A stretch of 64,000 nt of DNA from Rhinopomastus cyanomelas (taxonomy: Eukaryota > Chordata > Aves > Bucerotiformes > Rhinopomastidae). Positions 24,740 through 36,803 of this stretch are shown here, in pieces. The stretch covers positions 1,054,001-1,118,000 of the forward strand of contig VXBP01007107.1 of the NCBI GenBank assembly GCA_013400115.1. Direction: 5' to 3'. Each line of letters starts with the position of its first letter. Within the stretch, counting starts at the first letter, position 1. The translations under genes and the position numbers were made by a program. Below the pieces are notes generated by a model. It did not search any database and had not been told where the DNA came from. It worked only from the letters and a program-made list of their open reading frames with translations.

Positions 24740-27700
24740 GATGAACCAATCAGAGAAATCCAAACTTGAAATCACTTAATCTTAGCTTTTCCATCAAAGA
24801 CCAGTGAAGCCAATTCCAAATCAAAGCAGGACAGACAATAGTATTTAAGTAAAATGTACATACATCTTATATTGCAGGGAACTACTCTTATCCTAAAGTT
24901 CAATTATATTCCTTTTTTCCCAGCAGAAATACAGCTATATTTTTGAATTGGAAAACAGCAGGATAAATACATTTTTACTCTCAATAGATATGTTTTCCTG
25001 CAAATAATATTTCTTTGAAGAGTGTAAAGTTTACCTGTTGTCATGGGCACTAGCAATTCAAAGTGAACCATGTTATAGAATTTAGTAGAGATGGGCAGGT
25101 TCCTAGCAAGGACAGCTGTATCTTAGCCCTCATGTGGTTTCATTTATGCCAATGTAGGGTTATAAGCTAGAGAAAATAAATAATTAACCTTGTAAATGCA
25201 GGCAGTGAGTGATTTTCATGGTTACCTTTTAATTGCCTTTGCATATGACCAGTATAGCTGTGGTGGTTGTGATAGTCACAGATCACAAGCAGTACATGAG
25301 TTACCATGCAGAGAACACACAACATCATTTAACCATATGGTATCTGTTGATCTAATTCTGTGGTCTAATTATATAACACAGTCTTATTTTGGTTAAAATC
25401 TGGCTGCATCACCTGGCATTTACTTGGCTAATTTGTTAAACACAAGGTAGTAGGATTGAATGATAGCTTTGTTGTTTGTATTAATACCACAGAGTTTCAC
25501 ATATACTGAAGCAGATAGAAACTAGCTAACTGCTGTTTCAAAATCCAGCACTGCTAGCAGTACCTTTATCTGCCAGTAATGACTTCGTATATTTTTTGAG
25601 ACAGATCTGCTTTAAAGGTTAGCTCTCCAAATGGGACGGTCAAGATCTTGCAGTGGGGTTTATAAAAATACCTGTGCTCACATCACAGTGTCAGCTCACT
25701 CGAGTTGCTATTTGGTGGCCTATCACTTAAGGCAGAAGGTTGCTCCTGGTCATAGAGGAACCTATACATTAGCTTTAGACAAGTAAATGAAGTTATATAG
25801 GCTGCAACTGAAATTTTCTCTTTTTTTTTTTCCTTTTTGACAAGTGACAGCTGTCAGGGATCTTATTATGAGGTACTTTGTTGAAATTGAAGAGGCAGAA
25901 CCTCAATGTCCAGCACAACAGTTCCTCTGGCTAATAGGTGAAAGCAACTGTAGACATCTGTGTTATAGAAGGGTCAGTCTCTCAAATGTTTTAGCAAGTT
26001 TAATTCAGCTTTACTCTTATTATTTAAAAAAAACATGTGAGAGGTGTTACCCTTCACCACAGCAGCAGCTGTGGCTCCTGTTAAATCTCTGGTGTGGAAA
26101 CATAATTGACTTGACAATCCAGTGACACCAGTTTTGACACTGTAAATAAAACACTACATGGGTAAAAACTTCCTAGGTAGCACCAGGATTCTCATTAACT
26201 TGCAGGGAATAAGAATTTTGCTCATTGCCCACTGATTTGAGGATTGCAATTTAAAACTCAGAAGATGGGCAAACAGGCAAATGTGCCTAATGGTGTGAAT
26301 AAAGGTCCAGGGTGGCAGGTTGAATGGGCAGCCCCAGTAACAAAACACAGCACAAAGCTGGATGATGGAAAAGAAGAAAGTAGGAAAATGTTGCAAAGAC
26401 AAGTTTGGAGGAAGGCTTCTGGTACCAAGTTTCTCACTGCAGTTCTGGGTGACTAATAAGAAGAGTTACAAGGTTAGTGACATTAACAGAGATGTGGTAG
26501 AAGCACAGACTAACATTAGACGTCATGCTTTTAAAAATCACCACTTCAGTTTACTTCTCCTAGGCATTTGAAAAATGCTCAGTTTAACACATAATAGCAG
26601 ATACCAGCCCAAGTTTGATCCTTGCAGTGTCCTCTTCATCAGGGGCAGCTAATAATCACTTTGTACAGGTACTGCTCATGCCTGCTTTTGTCTGTGGCCT
26701 CACTGAAAGGGTTGGGGGTTCTTATATTGGGTATGTCCTCCTCTCTTTTTTCCTCCCCTGCAATTGCATTTATAGCACCAAAAAAACCACACTATTAACA
26801 AATGCAAATTAACAGTCTTTTGAGGCAACAAAAACCAGTACTACAAGCTGTGGTCTAGCACAGGTTGGAGATGATCTGCCACTTGTTAATGTGCTTTCTA
26901 GATCTTCAAAAGAACAGAGTTTAATAGTATAAGGAGTAAAGCAAAGTTTCATGCTAAATAGTCAATTTAGCTTCTAGCATGAACTTTCTTCTTCTGTTAA
27001 CTGTTTTGTTAATTTGTTTGCCCTTTTTTCCCCTTAGGTATCACTTTAGACAACATTCCCTGTGCCCTACATCCCACTTCACAGGTGAATAACAAAGCCT
27101 CTTGTATTTAAAATGTTACCTCAGACAACCATTTCAGCAATTTCGGCACTGTCTGTCACTGAAGTCTCAGCACTCTGGCTGCTGTGCAGAGTCTTGAACC
27201 AGGACTGAGGCTGAAGATGGCAGTGATTCCTTTGCATTTGAAACTTGTATGTGATGCTTCTGAAGAATCTTAACAGCATCAATAAACAATACTTGTCTGA
27301 CTACATAACAGAAGACAAATAAATGCATGCAAAACCCAAGTGCTTTGTCAATTATGTAAAAGATCAATTAAGAAACTGAAATGTAGAAATTGGGAAGTTG
27401 AGAATGCTTGAGAAATCTGTTAGAGCAAATCTACTTCTACAGAATTTGTTTATATTTTATAAAAATCTATAATAAATGTACACTTTGAAGGTTGAAAAAT
27501 AGCATCTGTGAATAACTAGATGTTCAAGATATTGATTATGTGATCAGAGAAGAATTATCTGAGAAGTTCTTGGGCTATGGTAGAACATCGTTGGAATAGT
27601 TTTTTCCTTTTGAAAAGGACTCTTCCAAAACCTTTCACATTACAGCCAGATGCAACCAGGTACCTCAGCCCCACTGTGCCCTGCTGCTGGATGGGTGCAA

Positions 27701-28049
27701 CATCTGTCTTGTTCTGTGGCAACTTCTGTCTGTGGAAATGCAAGACTGGTGTGAGTGTTTTAATTCAGGTAAAAGCTGTATTTTTAAAGTGTACATGAGG
27801 TGTGAAAGATGTTTTCTTCATAGTTCTGCTGGAAGGTAACATCCCAAGAAAGCAAATGGAATCCCTTTCTGAAAAATGTCAAAGATCTCCAAGTGGAGAG
27901 TGCAGACAGGACCTCTTCTGCAAAAAGCTTCTTTTTATCTGCTTGTCCTATGAATGACTGTTGTAGCTGTTTCTCCCCAAATCCTACTTTTCCCCAGTGT
28001 AATTGTTTTTCCTCAAAAAAGGGAAACCATATTTAAACATAAGTAAAAA

Positions 28050-28170
28050 ATTCAGGGTTTGTCAAACACTAGAAGAGGTTGTCCAGAGAGGTTGTGGAGT
28101 CTCCATCCTTGGAGACATTCAAAACCCTACCAGACAGACCACTGAGCAACCTGCTGTATGTGACTCAGCC
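28050..28170 (+). mobile_element. Diverged CR1 LINE 3' fragment
   Basis: The stretch GAAGAGGTTGTCCAGAGAGG, TTGTGGAGTCTCCATCCTTG, GAGACATTCAAAACC is the CR1 3' region (end of ORF2 and start of the 3' UTR). It lacks the terminal tail. Moderately old copy. Confidence 0.6.
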
Positions 28171-29714
28171 TTTAGTAGGTGGAGTAGGCTTCACAGCTGC
28201 TCAAGACTTCTTGCCCAGTTGCTGGATCTGCCCTCTATGAATAAGAAAAGTTTACTAATTGACTTTTATAATTTTTTTCAGGGAGATGGTTTTAAAACTG
28301 CTGATGCTCAAACCTTTGTAATAAATGAGAATTATTTTAGCATGATTACCCTGTTCCTTCAAACCTCACATGTTTTGCTGGGGGATTCTGTTCTTAATTA
28401 CCTATGCCAAGCAGTTTTTCATGTGTTCTAAGGCTTTTGTCTTATTGCACCTAGCTGACGGTTTCATAATTCAGGAGCAATTGAATAGCAATTATTTTTC
28501 ATGATGCATGATATGGTTTTCTATCATTTGTTGGCAGATATTCTTTATGATGTCATTTGGTCTAATGGGAAAATTAGAAGTAGCTCTATCATACAGAAAG
28601 ATGGCTTTTTGTGCCATGTTATAGTTTGTAGATGGCACTCAAGATATTTTCTTTTGACATATAGATTTTAGGTAGATATTGAAATGAGAGTCTAAAGCAG
28701 GGTTCACAGTTGAGACAATATTATCTGTACACCCAGGATTATTTCAGCTATTCTCCCACAGTGACAGTTAATTTATATTCCAGTCCATTTAGTAGATTGC
28801 AGCTAGTATTCTAAAATGCATATATAAGTACTGCATGATGGTGGAGTTTCTGCTCTACATTCAACCCTGATCCAAAGAAACTGGTTTAAGAGAAGCCAGG
28901 AAAAGATGTCAGCATCTCTTTCAGAAGCCAATATTAATCAGAACAGGGGTTGACTGCAGATCTCCCACCTCAGTGAAAAGCTTTCCAACCACTACAGTGC
29001 CCAGATAGTCTCTTAATTGCTCCTCCTGGAGCTCTAACACATTGTGGAAAGCTGTCTGAGCTGTAGAGAACTGACTTTGTAACATAAATATTAGGGCTGC
29101 TTTCCTGGAATTTGGGAAGAGGCAAATTCAAGGCCCTGTGGCAATGAATAGTTAATTATGTCTACAAGGTAGAGTCCTCAACAGACAGGAGTGAGAAACC
29201 ACTATCTGAGAAAAGCACAGTTTGGCACACTGGATGTAGGAGAGTGGTAGAAAAAAGAATGCTGAATGCTAGAGCCAGCAGGGCATCTTTTTACCAAGGG
29301 AAAGTAAATGCTTTAACATGTTCAGTTTTGTCCATTAAACAGTATTTGTATTGCCACCAATTCACATGGGATGGGATCACATGAAGCCCACATCATCCTT
29401 CTATACAGAATTCTCATAAAGACATGGTAGCATAAAAGCTGATAACAGAAAGTTTCAGATTTGGAGAGGGTTGGTTTTTTTTTATTCCCCTCACCTGTTC
29501 ATATACATTTCCCCCTGTACAGGGAAAAGCATAACATACCAGCATACCTTTTTTTATATTCAGCCACAAGCTGAAAACTGTGGACTTGCTACAGACTCTG
29601 CTTACAGTACCTTGTGTGGTTTTGTTGAGGGAGAAACTGGCTGAACTGAAAATGCTTCCCCTTGTAACAAACAATATTTTCTCATTAAAACTGGTTTTTA
29701 ACAGAGTTAGAGGT

Positions 29715-30530
29715 GTTATCGCCAAGCCATTCTCCATCAAAGGTCATGAAGAACAGGAGAAGTTCCTGAGAACTGGAAGAAAGTCAGAGTCACTACAGTC
29801 TACAAAAAGGGCAAGAAGGAGGACCCAGGAAACTATAGGACAGTCAGCCTTATCTCCATCCCTGGAAAGTTGATGGAACAGCTGATTCTGGATGTAATGA
29901 TGGAGGAAAATACAGTTATTAGGAGTGGTCAACATGGATTGACCATAAGAAATCATGCTTGACTAATCTCATGTTCTTCTATGATGGCGTGACTAGCTGC
30001 ATAGATTGGTGGAGAACAATGGTTGTTTTCTATCTCAGCATCAGTGTGACTTACATGAATGGACAGTGAGGTGGACTGAGAACTGACTGAATGACAGAGC
30101 TCAAATGGTTGTTATCAGTGACAGTCTAGTAGGAGACCTGTAGCTAGCAGTATTCCCCAGGGGTCTTTCTTGGGTCCAATCATGTTCAGCACATTCAACA
30201 ATGACTTGGATGAAAGGACAGTGTGCCCTGAGAAGGTTTACCCATGATACAGGACTGGAAGGCTGTGCTGCCATTCAGTGAGACCTGGACAGGCTAGAGA
30301 GTTGAGTGGAGGTGAACCTAATGGTGTTCGACAAGGGCAAGTGTAGAGATCTGCTCCTGGGGAGGAATAACTTCATGCACCAATACAGGTTGGAGGTTGA
30401 CCTGCTGGAGAGCAGGTTGATGAAAACAAACCTGGGAGTCCCGGTGGACAAAAGGTTCACACCATGTTAAACGACGGTACAGGCTAATAAAGTACTCTCA
30501 GTTGTTTTTAAACGCATTCTCACAGACAAA
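29715..30530 (+). mobile_element. CR1 LINE fragment, ORF2 reverse-transcriptase region, degenerate
   Basis: Translated in pieces, this shows CR1 ORF2 blocks: a finger/palm stretch with KKGKKEDPGNYRTVSLISIP (from about 29805), a QHGLT-like block, and later the thumb region. Frameshifts and stops are frequent, so it is not coding. It lacks a CR1 3' terminus and abuts a second CR1 copy at about 30535 that restarts further upstream in ORF2, so two insertions are juxtaposed. Confidence 0.75.
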
Positions 30531-30534
30531 CAAA

Positions 30535-31618
30535 GGTAGTGTGGTCTGGATGATCGAGTAGTGAAGTGGATTGTGAACTGGCTGCAGGATAGAAGCCAGA
30601 CAGTGGTGGTCAATGAGACAGAGTCTAGTTAGAGGCTTGTATCTAGTGGAGTCCCTCAAGGGTTGGTACTGGGACCAGTACTATACAATCCATTAATCAA
30701 TGACTTGGATGAGGGATTAGAGTACACTGTCAGCAAGTTTGCTGATGACACAAAACTGAGAAGAGTGGCTGACACCTCAGCAGGCTATACTGCCATTCAG
30801 TGGGACCTGAACAGGCTAGAGAGCTGGGTGTGCAGAAATTTAATGAACTAAAACAAGGGCAGTGTAGCGTCTTGCATCTTGGCAAGAACAACCCCAGGTA
30901 CCAGTATAGGTTGGGGACTGACTTGCTGGAGAGCAGTGTAGGAGAAAGGGACCGGGGAGTGCTGGTGGACAGCAGGATGACCATGAGCCAGTAATGTGCC
31001 CTTGTGACCAAGAAGGAAAATTGAATCCTTTGGTGGATCCGAAGTAGGGTGGTTAGTAGATTGAGAGAATTTCTTCTCCCTTTCGATTATGCCCTGGTGA
31101 GACCACATCCAGAATACTGTGTCCAGTTCTGGGCCCCTCCATTCAAGAATGAAACAGAACTGCTGGAGAGAGTGCAGGGCAGAGCAACAAAGATGCTGAA
31201 GGGAGTGGAATGTCTCCCTTATGAAGAAAGGCTGAGGGAGCTGGGTCTCTTTAGCTTGGAGCAACGGAGACTGCGGGGTAATGTTTGTAATTATGTTTAT
31301 AAATATGTGAAGGGTGGGTGTCAGGTGGATGGAGCCAGGCTCTGCTTAGTGGCATCATTAGTGACATCTAATGATAATTCAATGGGCAACGGGTGTAAGT
31401 TAGAACACAGTAGGTTTCACATCAACATGAGAAGGATCTCCTTCACAATGAGGGTGATGGAGCACTGGAACAGGCTGCCCAGGGGCGTTGACGAGTCTCC
31501 TTCTCTGGAGACATTTAAAACCTGCGACTTGATCTGTGTGATCCTGCTGTTGAAGGGGGATTGGACTGGATGACCTTTTGTGGTCCCTTCCAATCCCTAA
31601 TGTTCTGTGATTCTTTGA
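30535..31618 (+). mobile_element. CR1 LINE fragment with complete 3' end
   Basis: It begins in the ORF2 palm region, keeps GVPQG-like and SKFADDTKL blocks (open frame 30663-30851), then the C-terminal region (LRPHPEYCVQFWAP-like, open frame 31049-31573, with a few frame breaks), and ends with the CR1 3' UTR (GATCCTGCTGTTGAAGGGGG, CTTCCAATCCCTAATGTTCT). It is 5'-truncated and inactive. Confidence 0.88.
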
Positions 31619-34600
31619 TTACAAGTCAGCATGTATGCTATTAGAGATGAGACACTAGTGGCTGTTGTAAGGCCATCATTTCAAACAAAGCATGCTGTTT
31701 ATTAAAGCAGTTCAGTTTTTAAACTGTCAACACATAGAAAAAAGGGGAGGGACACTGGACATCAATTTAGTACAGAGTGAAATCAGTACGTTTCTACAAA
31801 AAAAAAAGTTTGATTTGTGACTACTGGCTAAGGAATCATCATTGTACAGGCATGACTTTAGAGGCCCACGGATGCTTTCAGCAGACAGTGCTCAGATTTG
31901 CCAGGAAGGTGCTTTTGAAAATCAATAGACAGTATGAGACTCAGAGGGTGTTCAGTGGCTTGCATTGACAATGTGTGAGAGTAAGGAAATATCTTCTGTT
32001 AACATGTCAATGTGGGCAGCACACCGGATCTCTGGATCTCTTGACATTGAACATGGCATCTGGAAAAACCCCTGTTAATTAACTTCAATTCACACATAGT
32101 GGATTAACTTTTTCCAACTTCAGTTACGATTTAACCTGACTGATTTTGACTGAAACATGTTAAAGAAGTTTCACATAATCCTTTCCACTGAAGGAATTGG
32201 TGGGCGGTGGGATGTCTGTGCCAGGCTAGTGATGTCTTTAGCTGCAAAGGTTTATGAAGGGAGTCTGCCCATGCCTCAAATGCTGAGATGAATACATTGA
32301 GGAACTTCATAGCTGGCTGTACTTCCAAGCCTCTGGTATTTTATGACTTGAATACACATTTTCCTGACTACTTATGGCAGTTTAAAGAACATCACTGAAT
32401 TTCCAGAAGTATAGTCACTCCCACCTAAATTCCACCATATGAGATCTGAATTTGAATTTGGAAATAGTTTTCGGTTCCTGCCTAAAAAGTATGCTTCTAC
32501 AGTCATCCATGGCTGCTATACCTGCTCTGCAGTGCTCAAGCAGAATGCTTGTCATGCTCAGTGCAAGAACTGCCTGCAATATCTGCCCATGTAGGCTTTG
32601 AAACACAGAGGTAATTTAAGATAATAAACCCCCAAATAATAACTATTAATTTTGTTTACTTTTGATGCATCTTTGAGATTAGGAGTTGTTGGCTTTTAAA
32701 CACCGGACTTTAAATTTCACTGTTAATTACTGGTTTGTGAATTTTGAGATAGAAATACAATTACTTACACAGATTCCACAGTGTTAAAAAAATAATCCTC
32801 TCCTATTTTGAGGCCTGCAATATACTGCATTTTGAAAATTTCATTTTTCAGAAAAGTGCCTCTGAAAGTGCGATTCCAAAACAATATAATCAGTCCAAAT
32901 AGCTTTATGAAAGATAGCAATTCAAAGCTTTTAGTGCAAATGCATCACAAATGCCTACACTTAGAAATTCTCTTTGTAAGATTGTGTTTACAGACTCTGC
33001 CACAATAGGTAAAAGAACAAAAATATCTTTGATGATTTAGCAGAGAAAAGGGTAGTACTGAAAGAGATATATGAAAGAGTGGGATACAAGACACTATTGA
33101 AAAATAATTGATAGTGTTACAAGAAGAAAGACTAAACTGAAAGACAGAAAGGGAATAATAAGGAAATAAACTCTGTATTAGGTGTTCACGTTTTGCAATT
33201 AGATACAAAAGTGTTTGTACATCAGTAAAGTTTTGTCATGTTCATAGCACACACTGACCTAAAACCACTTTCGAGTTTCTCACCTGCCTCCCTGTTTCTT
33301 TCTCTTTGACAGACCTTCTGAAGATCTGAGATGTGAAATCTCATGGTGAGAGATATATTAAGTAATTATGTTAGTGGCAAAAGAGATGAAGGTGAAGGGA
33401 TGCAAACCACATTTTGGTTATCACACCAGGATCTGACAGCAAAATAAAAGCAAAAGAATACCTAATTTCCTTGCCTGCTTCCTCTGGCCAAGTTGGAATG
33501 GAAGGAGCTGCCTACATACCAAGAGATGCACAAGGCTGTTTAACCCTGATACAACCATGTCAAAAAATTATTTACTTTCTTAGTCTATAACAGCACATGA
33601 ATTTTGAAGGGAAGCCCTTGCATTGAAACAGAAAAAAAAATCTAGAAGCGGCCCAAAAAATCAGAGAAGTGAGCCAACACCTCAGAACCTTGCAGAGTTT
33701 TAATACGGATTAGTTTTTATTACCATGGTATCTATATCTGCTACAGACAATTTCCTTTTACCCAAATGAAACAGCAAACGCACCTAAGAGAACTTAGGTT
33801 CTCTTAGAAGTAAGCCTTTCCAACAAACACTGCAGAAAACAGTAGAAGTTAAATGCCAGATGATCTACACAAATCTGATCAGGCTTTATTGTTTCTCCTA
33901 AATTATGAATAACAGTTCATTAAAATTATAATTTGTCAATAATCACAAGGCACAAGACAGATTTATTCTGGGAATAATTGTCATTTTATTCTGGGGATAA
34001 GTGCTATGAAATGAGACTTTCTGTAAAGCTCAGCTTCACTTTTTGCAATGTGGAATGGATGAATTTGAGATACAGACTACTAGTAACCCTAAGTGCTAAG
34101 ATCAGGAAATCAGGCGGGCTTCCACATTTTCCTTCTCATCTCCATCTTTTCTCATTTGCTATAATTTCCACCCTAATCTCTCAATTTTTTTTACCCTACT
34201 GATATTTTTACTTATCTCCAGTACGAGTTGGCCTTTATTTACTTATTTTATAACCCTGCACAATCCTCTGCAGAGAGCAGCAGGAATGGAGATATCTGTA
34301 TCATTACTCCTCTTCAGCCTCTTCCCAGATTCTTTTTTGTTATCCCCGCCCTTCTGTCCATTCTCCCTTCTGACAGTTTTGCTGCCTCTTCCTTGAGGGA
34401 AATGAAGAGGCACAGAAAGATGTACAAATTCAGAAGATGGGAGAACTTATTTTTCCTAGAATATGCCAGTAACAATTTCATGATTACATGACATAGGTCT
34501 GGACTGACAAAAAATCCAACAGATTTATGCTGTCAGGCCAGATTTGTGCAAGGTTTGCCTGCCCTGCTGTCATTTACTCTCAGGGCAGCCTGCTGGCTGG

Positions 34601-34837
34601 ACTGTCTTCAAGTCAGTAGTGAACAGATGCTCCAGAACCTACATCTCTTCAACAATCTAGGAGGGCTGGGATCCTTAGGCCAACAACTGGACAACAGGTG
34701 GAATGCACCAGCATGGGTGTTTGCATCTATGAGAATTAAAAATGTTGGTGTCTCCTTCCAAAGCTGTCATAAACATAATTTTGAAATGCTGACTAACTCT
34801 CTGAATTATCTCTTTTATTTTAAAAAACTTTTTCAAA
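31619..34837. other. Intergenic, no features seen
   Basis: AT-rich unique-looking sequence. Only short open frames occur, none with recognisable domains. I see no repeat family that I can name. Confidence 0.6.
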
Positions 34838-35010
34838 ATCACAGAATTAATACTGGAAAAGCCCTCTGAGCTCATGCAGCGCAGCCCATGACGTAAAATC
34901 ACCACATCGGCCAGATCACGGCACTAAGGGCCACATCCAGTCTGTCCTTAAACACCTCCAGGGGTGGGGACTACACCACTGCCCTGGGCAGTCAATTCCA
35001 TTTCTAGAAG
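34838..35010 (-). mobile_element. CR1 LINE 3' fragment (older subfamily)
   Basis: AATCACAGAATTAATACTGG followed by AAAAGCCCTCTGAGCTCATG is the reverse complement of a CR1 3' tail. Further right are GTCCTTAAACACCTCCAGG and the CCCTGGGCAGTCAATTCCA block. A shorter relative of the same subfamily lies at 38372-38452. Confidence 0.75.
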
Positions 35011-35731
35011 CCACCTTGCCCTTGGAACACGTTCAGAGAAGGAGAGAGCAGGAGTTGGGGACCTCAGAGACCAGTGGAGGAGCCATTTGCTTGCAACTTC
35101 ATGGCATGCTGAAAGGCAGGAAGAAAGTCCTGTTTGCAGCTTGTGGGAGATCATGCATTGGAGCAAGGGATATGCTTGGGCAACATGGAGCAAGGAACTT
35201 ACCCTCAAAGAAACCATTGGCACTGAGGAATGGATGCACAGACCAGAACAGAGACATAATGTTTCCACAAGGAAAAGAATTACTGGAGATTGTTTTTCCC
35301 CAAATCAAGCTACCTATAATAACTACATTAATTGGTTAATCTTGTTTTGGACCTCATCAACAGGATCAACTGATAACACATATTAGACAAGTGTTTCAAG
35401 GGATGAGGAAGGCACCTTTGGCTCCACTGCTTTTCTATGGAATACTTGTGATGAATTTGTCACCTAGCTTGCTGTACCTTACTATATTAACAGGAACACT
35501 GAATTCAGATTGGTTTTCTTTTTTTACTTCTGGTTGGATTTATGATTTACTTATTGTTGATAGCACATGTAACTTGGGCTAGCTCCTTCCAAGTAAAAAT
35601 AATCATAGCTCCTGCTGGAAAAAATGGCAGTGAGATGTTTAATATGATTGCAGCTAACGGTTACCATTCAGGGAGCTGATGAAATTAAAACCAGCATAGT
35701 TACACAGTCCCACTGCAGAGATGTTACGTTG

Positions 35732-35736
35732 GCAAG
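35732..35736 (+). repeat. Left target-site duplication of the LTR element (GCAAG)
   Basis: The five bases GCAAG stand directly before the TG terminus of the element and recur directly after its CA terminus at 36924-36928. A 5 bp duplication fits ERVL-type or ERV1-type integration. Confidence 0.7.
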
Positions 35737-35830
35737 TGTTGCAGTTTGAAAATTACCAGAATTTCAGATCTGCAGAAGTTGTGCTTTCATGAAGAACAAA
35801 ATGTTATGTTACTCTCAAGAGGAACCCTTC

Positions 35831-35894
35831 CCCCAGTTACCTGTCCTGGGGGCGGTGACACTGTCCTGGGGGTCCTGCCCCCAGTTACCTGTCC
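35831..35894 (+). repeat. Direct repeats in the U3 part of the LTR
   Basis: CCCCAGTTACCTGTCC occurs at 35831-35846 and again at 35879-35894 (period 48), and CTGTCCTGGGGG occurs at 35841-35852 and 35861-35872. Tandem repeats just upstream of a TATA box are a usual arrangement of LTR enhancers. Confidence 0.75.
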
Positions 35895-35930
35895 CAGGAC
35901 CTGCCCCGGAAGGGCCTGGCTAGGTCAGCC

Positions 35931-35939
35931 TATAAAAAG
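35931..35939 (+). promoter_or_regulatory. TATA box of the LTR element
   Basis: TATAAAAAG stands at the boundary between the repeat-rich U3 part and a GC-rich leader. A transcription start would be expected around 35958-35965. The position relative to the direct repeats and to the downstream AATAAA supports the orientation (+). Confidence 0.65.
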
Positions 35940-36218
35940 TGGAGTGCACTCTTTGTTCGCTCTTTTGGGGGCTGCGGCCCTGAATCGAGCACCACCCGTT
36001 CCCAGGGCGGTGGGAATTGTGGCTTGGCTGCGATTTGCCGCGGCTCTGGGAGGACCGCAGCCCCAGCGCCGGCCGTGGCTTGCCCCGGTCCCTGCCCCGG
36101 AGCTGGCTGCAACTTGCTGCAGTCCCGAAGCCGCCCCAGCCCCGCCACCAGCCTGGACCTGATGCCGCGTGATCCTGGCCACGGACTGTAGAAGCAAGAC
36201 TGGTGCAGATTTGCCATC

Positions 36219-36257
36219 ATGACCTCCTCCACCACGGAGCAGCCCTTCAGCATCGTG
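36219..36257 (+). CDS. Candidate first coding segment of a spliced micro-ORF inside the LTR
   Basis: An ATG in usable context (CATCATGA) opens 13 codons rich in Ser/Thr and ends exactly at a strong donor, GTG|GTAAGC. Without splicing the frame continues through the G-rich tract. The segment lies about 250 nt downstream of the expected start of LTR transcription. I do not recognise the peptide. It could be the leader of a retroviral product that is normally spliced, a real short peptide, or chance. Function unknown. Confidence 0.35.
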
Positions 36258-36643
36258 GTAAGCTGGGGTACTCCTCTTCGTCCTGGAGTTGAAACAGGAG
36301 AGGGAGAGGATCTTTGGAGGACCCCCTTGGCCATGTGGAGAGTGGGGGGGGGGGGGGGGGNCCTTGGCCATGTGGAGAGTGGGGGGGGGGGCTGCGGTGA
36401 AAGATAGAGACTGGGTTCGTTCTTTGAGATGCATGTCGTCTGCACTGAGGGATGCAGTTTGGCCACTGAGCAGTCAGGCCATCCCAAAAGTGTTGAGCTG
36501 GAGAAGCTACGCTGAAGAACTAAAGAATTTGCCAGTCTGCAAACAGTTTGGCTTCTCGGTATATCGCAGATGGGGGTGATACATGAATAATTGAGAGGGT
36601 GGTGGTACTTGTCTCTACTTGACTGACATGCTCTTTTTCCCAG
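36258..36643 (+). other. Candidate intron within the LTR
   Basis: Donor G|GTAAGC at 36258. At the other end a branch-point match CTGAC (36623-36627) lies about 17 nt before CTTTTTCCCAG|G, a near-ideal pyrimidine tract and acceptor. The 386 nt length is inflated by the G-run/N duplication at 36324-36392. A complete intron inside an LTR is not usual. Confidence 0.4.
36324..36392. other. G-run and N with flanking duplication (assembly artefact)
   Basis: CCTTGGCCATGTGGAGAGTG followed by a G-run occurs on both sides of a single N at 36361. The two copies most likely represent one G-rich tract that was badly read and joined wrongly. Confidence 0.8.
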
Positions 36644-36682
36644 GTCTCTAAAGTGAAAGAAGACCCGAGGCCCAAACGATAG
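36644..36682 (+). CDS. Candidate second coding segment of the LTR micro-ORF
   Basis: After the acceptor the frame continues in phase 0 for 12 strongly charged codons (Lys, Glu, Asp, Arg, Pro) and stops at TAG (36680-36682). Together with the first segment this makes a 25-codon product. AATAAA follows 115 nt later. I cannot assign a function, and the short length makes coincidence a real alternative. Confidence 0.33.
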   Translation, partial: VSKVKEDPRPKR

Positions 36683-36797
36683 TGACCTCCCACTGTATTT
36701 TTCTCAGAATGTGTGATGGCATTTATGACACAGTGTCTAGTTTGTGTGCACTGACTTGCATAACCTTTTCTTCCTTTCTGTATACAGTTATAGAGTT

Positions 36798-36803
36798 AAT
36801 AAA
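36798..36803 (+). terminator. Poly(A) signal AATAAA of the LTR element
   Basis: AATAAA is followed by TTTCTGCAGTTTTCCC, a plausible cleavage and downstream region. It lies about 860 nt after the TATA box, in the same orientation, and about 120 nt before the CA terminus, as expected for the R/U5 boundary. Confidence 0.6.

Larger units (their letters stand above)
23165..29714. other. Intergenic region upstream of SLC15A5
   Basis: About 6.5 kb with no supported gene. It holds one 16-N gap (24702-24717), one weak CR1 fragment (about 28050-28170) and otherwise unique AT-rich sequence. Open frames here (for example 25844-26125 and 28003-28431) lack recognisable domains and are taken as chance. Confidence 0.65.

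Noticed and set aside
25844..26125. 93-codon plus-strand frame starting after a T-rich run that looks like a splice acceptor
   Set aside because: The T-run followed by GACAAG looks acceptor-like, but there is no matching donor or family similarity, so no exon can be supported.
28003..28431. 142-codon plus-strand frame
   Set aside because: Its middle part is a translated CR1 3' fragment and the rest shows no domain.
34964..35386. Overlapping open frames of 107-140 codons
   Set aside because: The left part is CR1 3' sequence on the opposite strand. The remainder has no recognisable domain, and the frames conflict with one another.
35925..36487. Long open frames on the minus strand across the LTR (about 169-185 codons)
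   Set aside because: They run through GC-rich and poly-G sequence including the N, have low-complexity Pro/Arg composition and oppose the orientation of the element's TATA box and AATAAA. They are composition effects.
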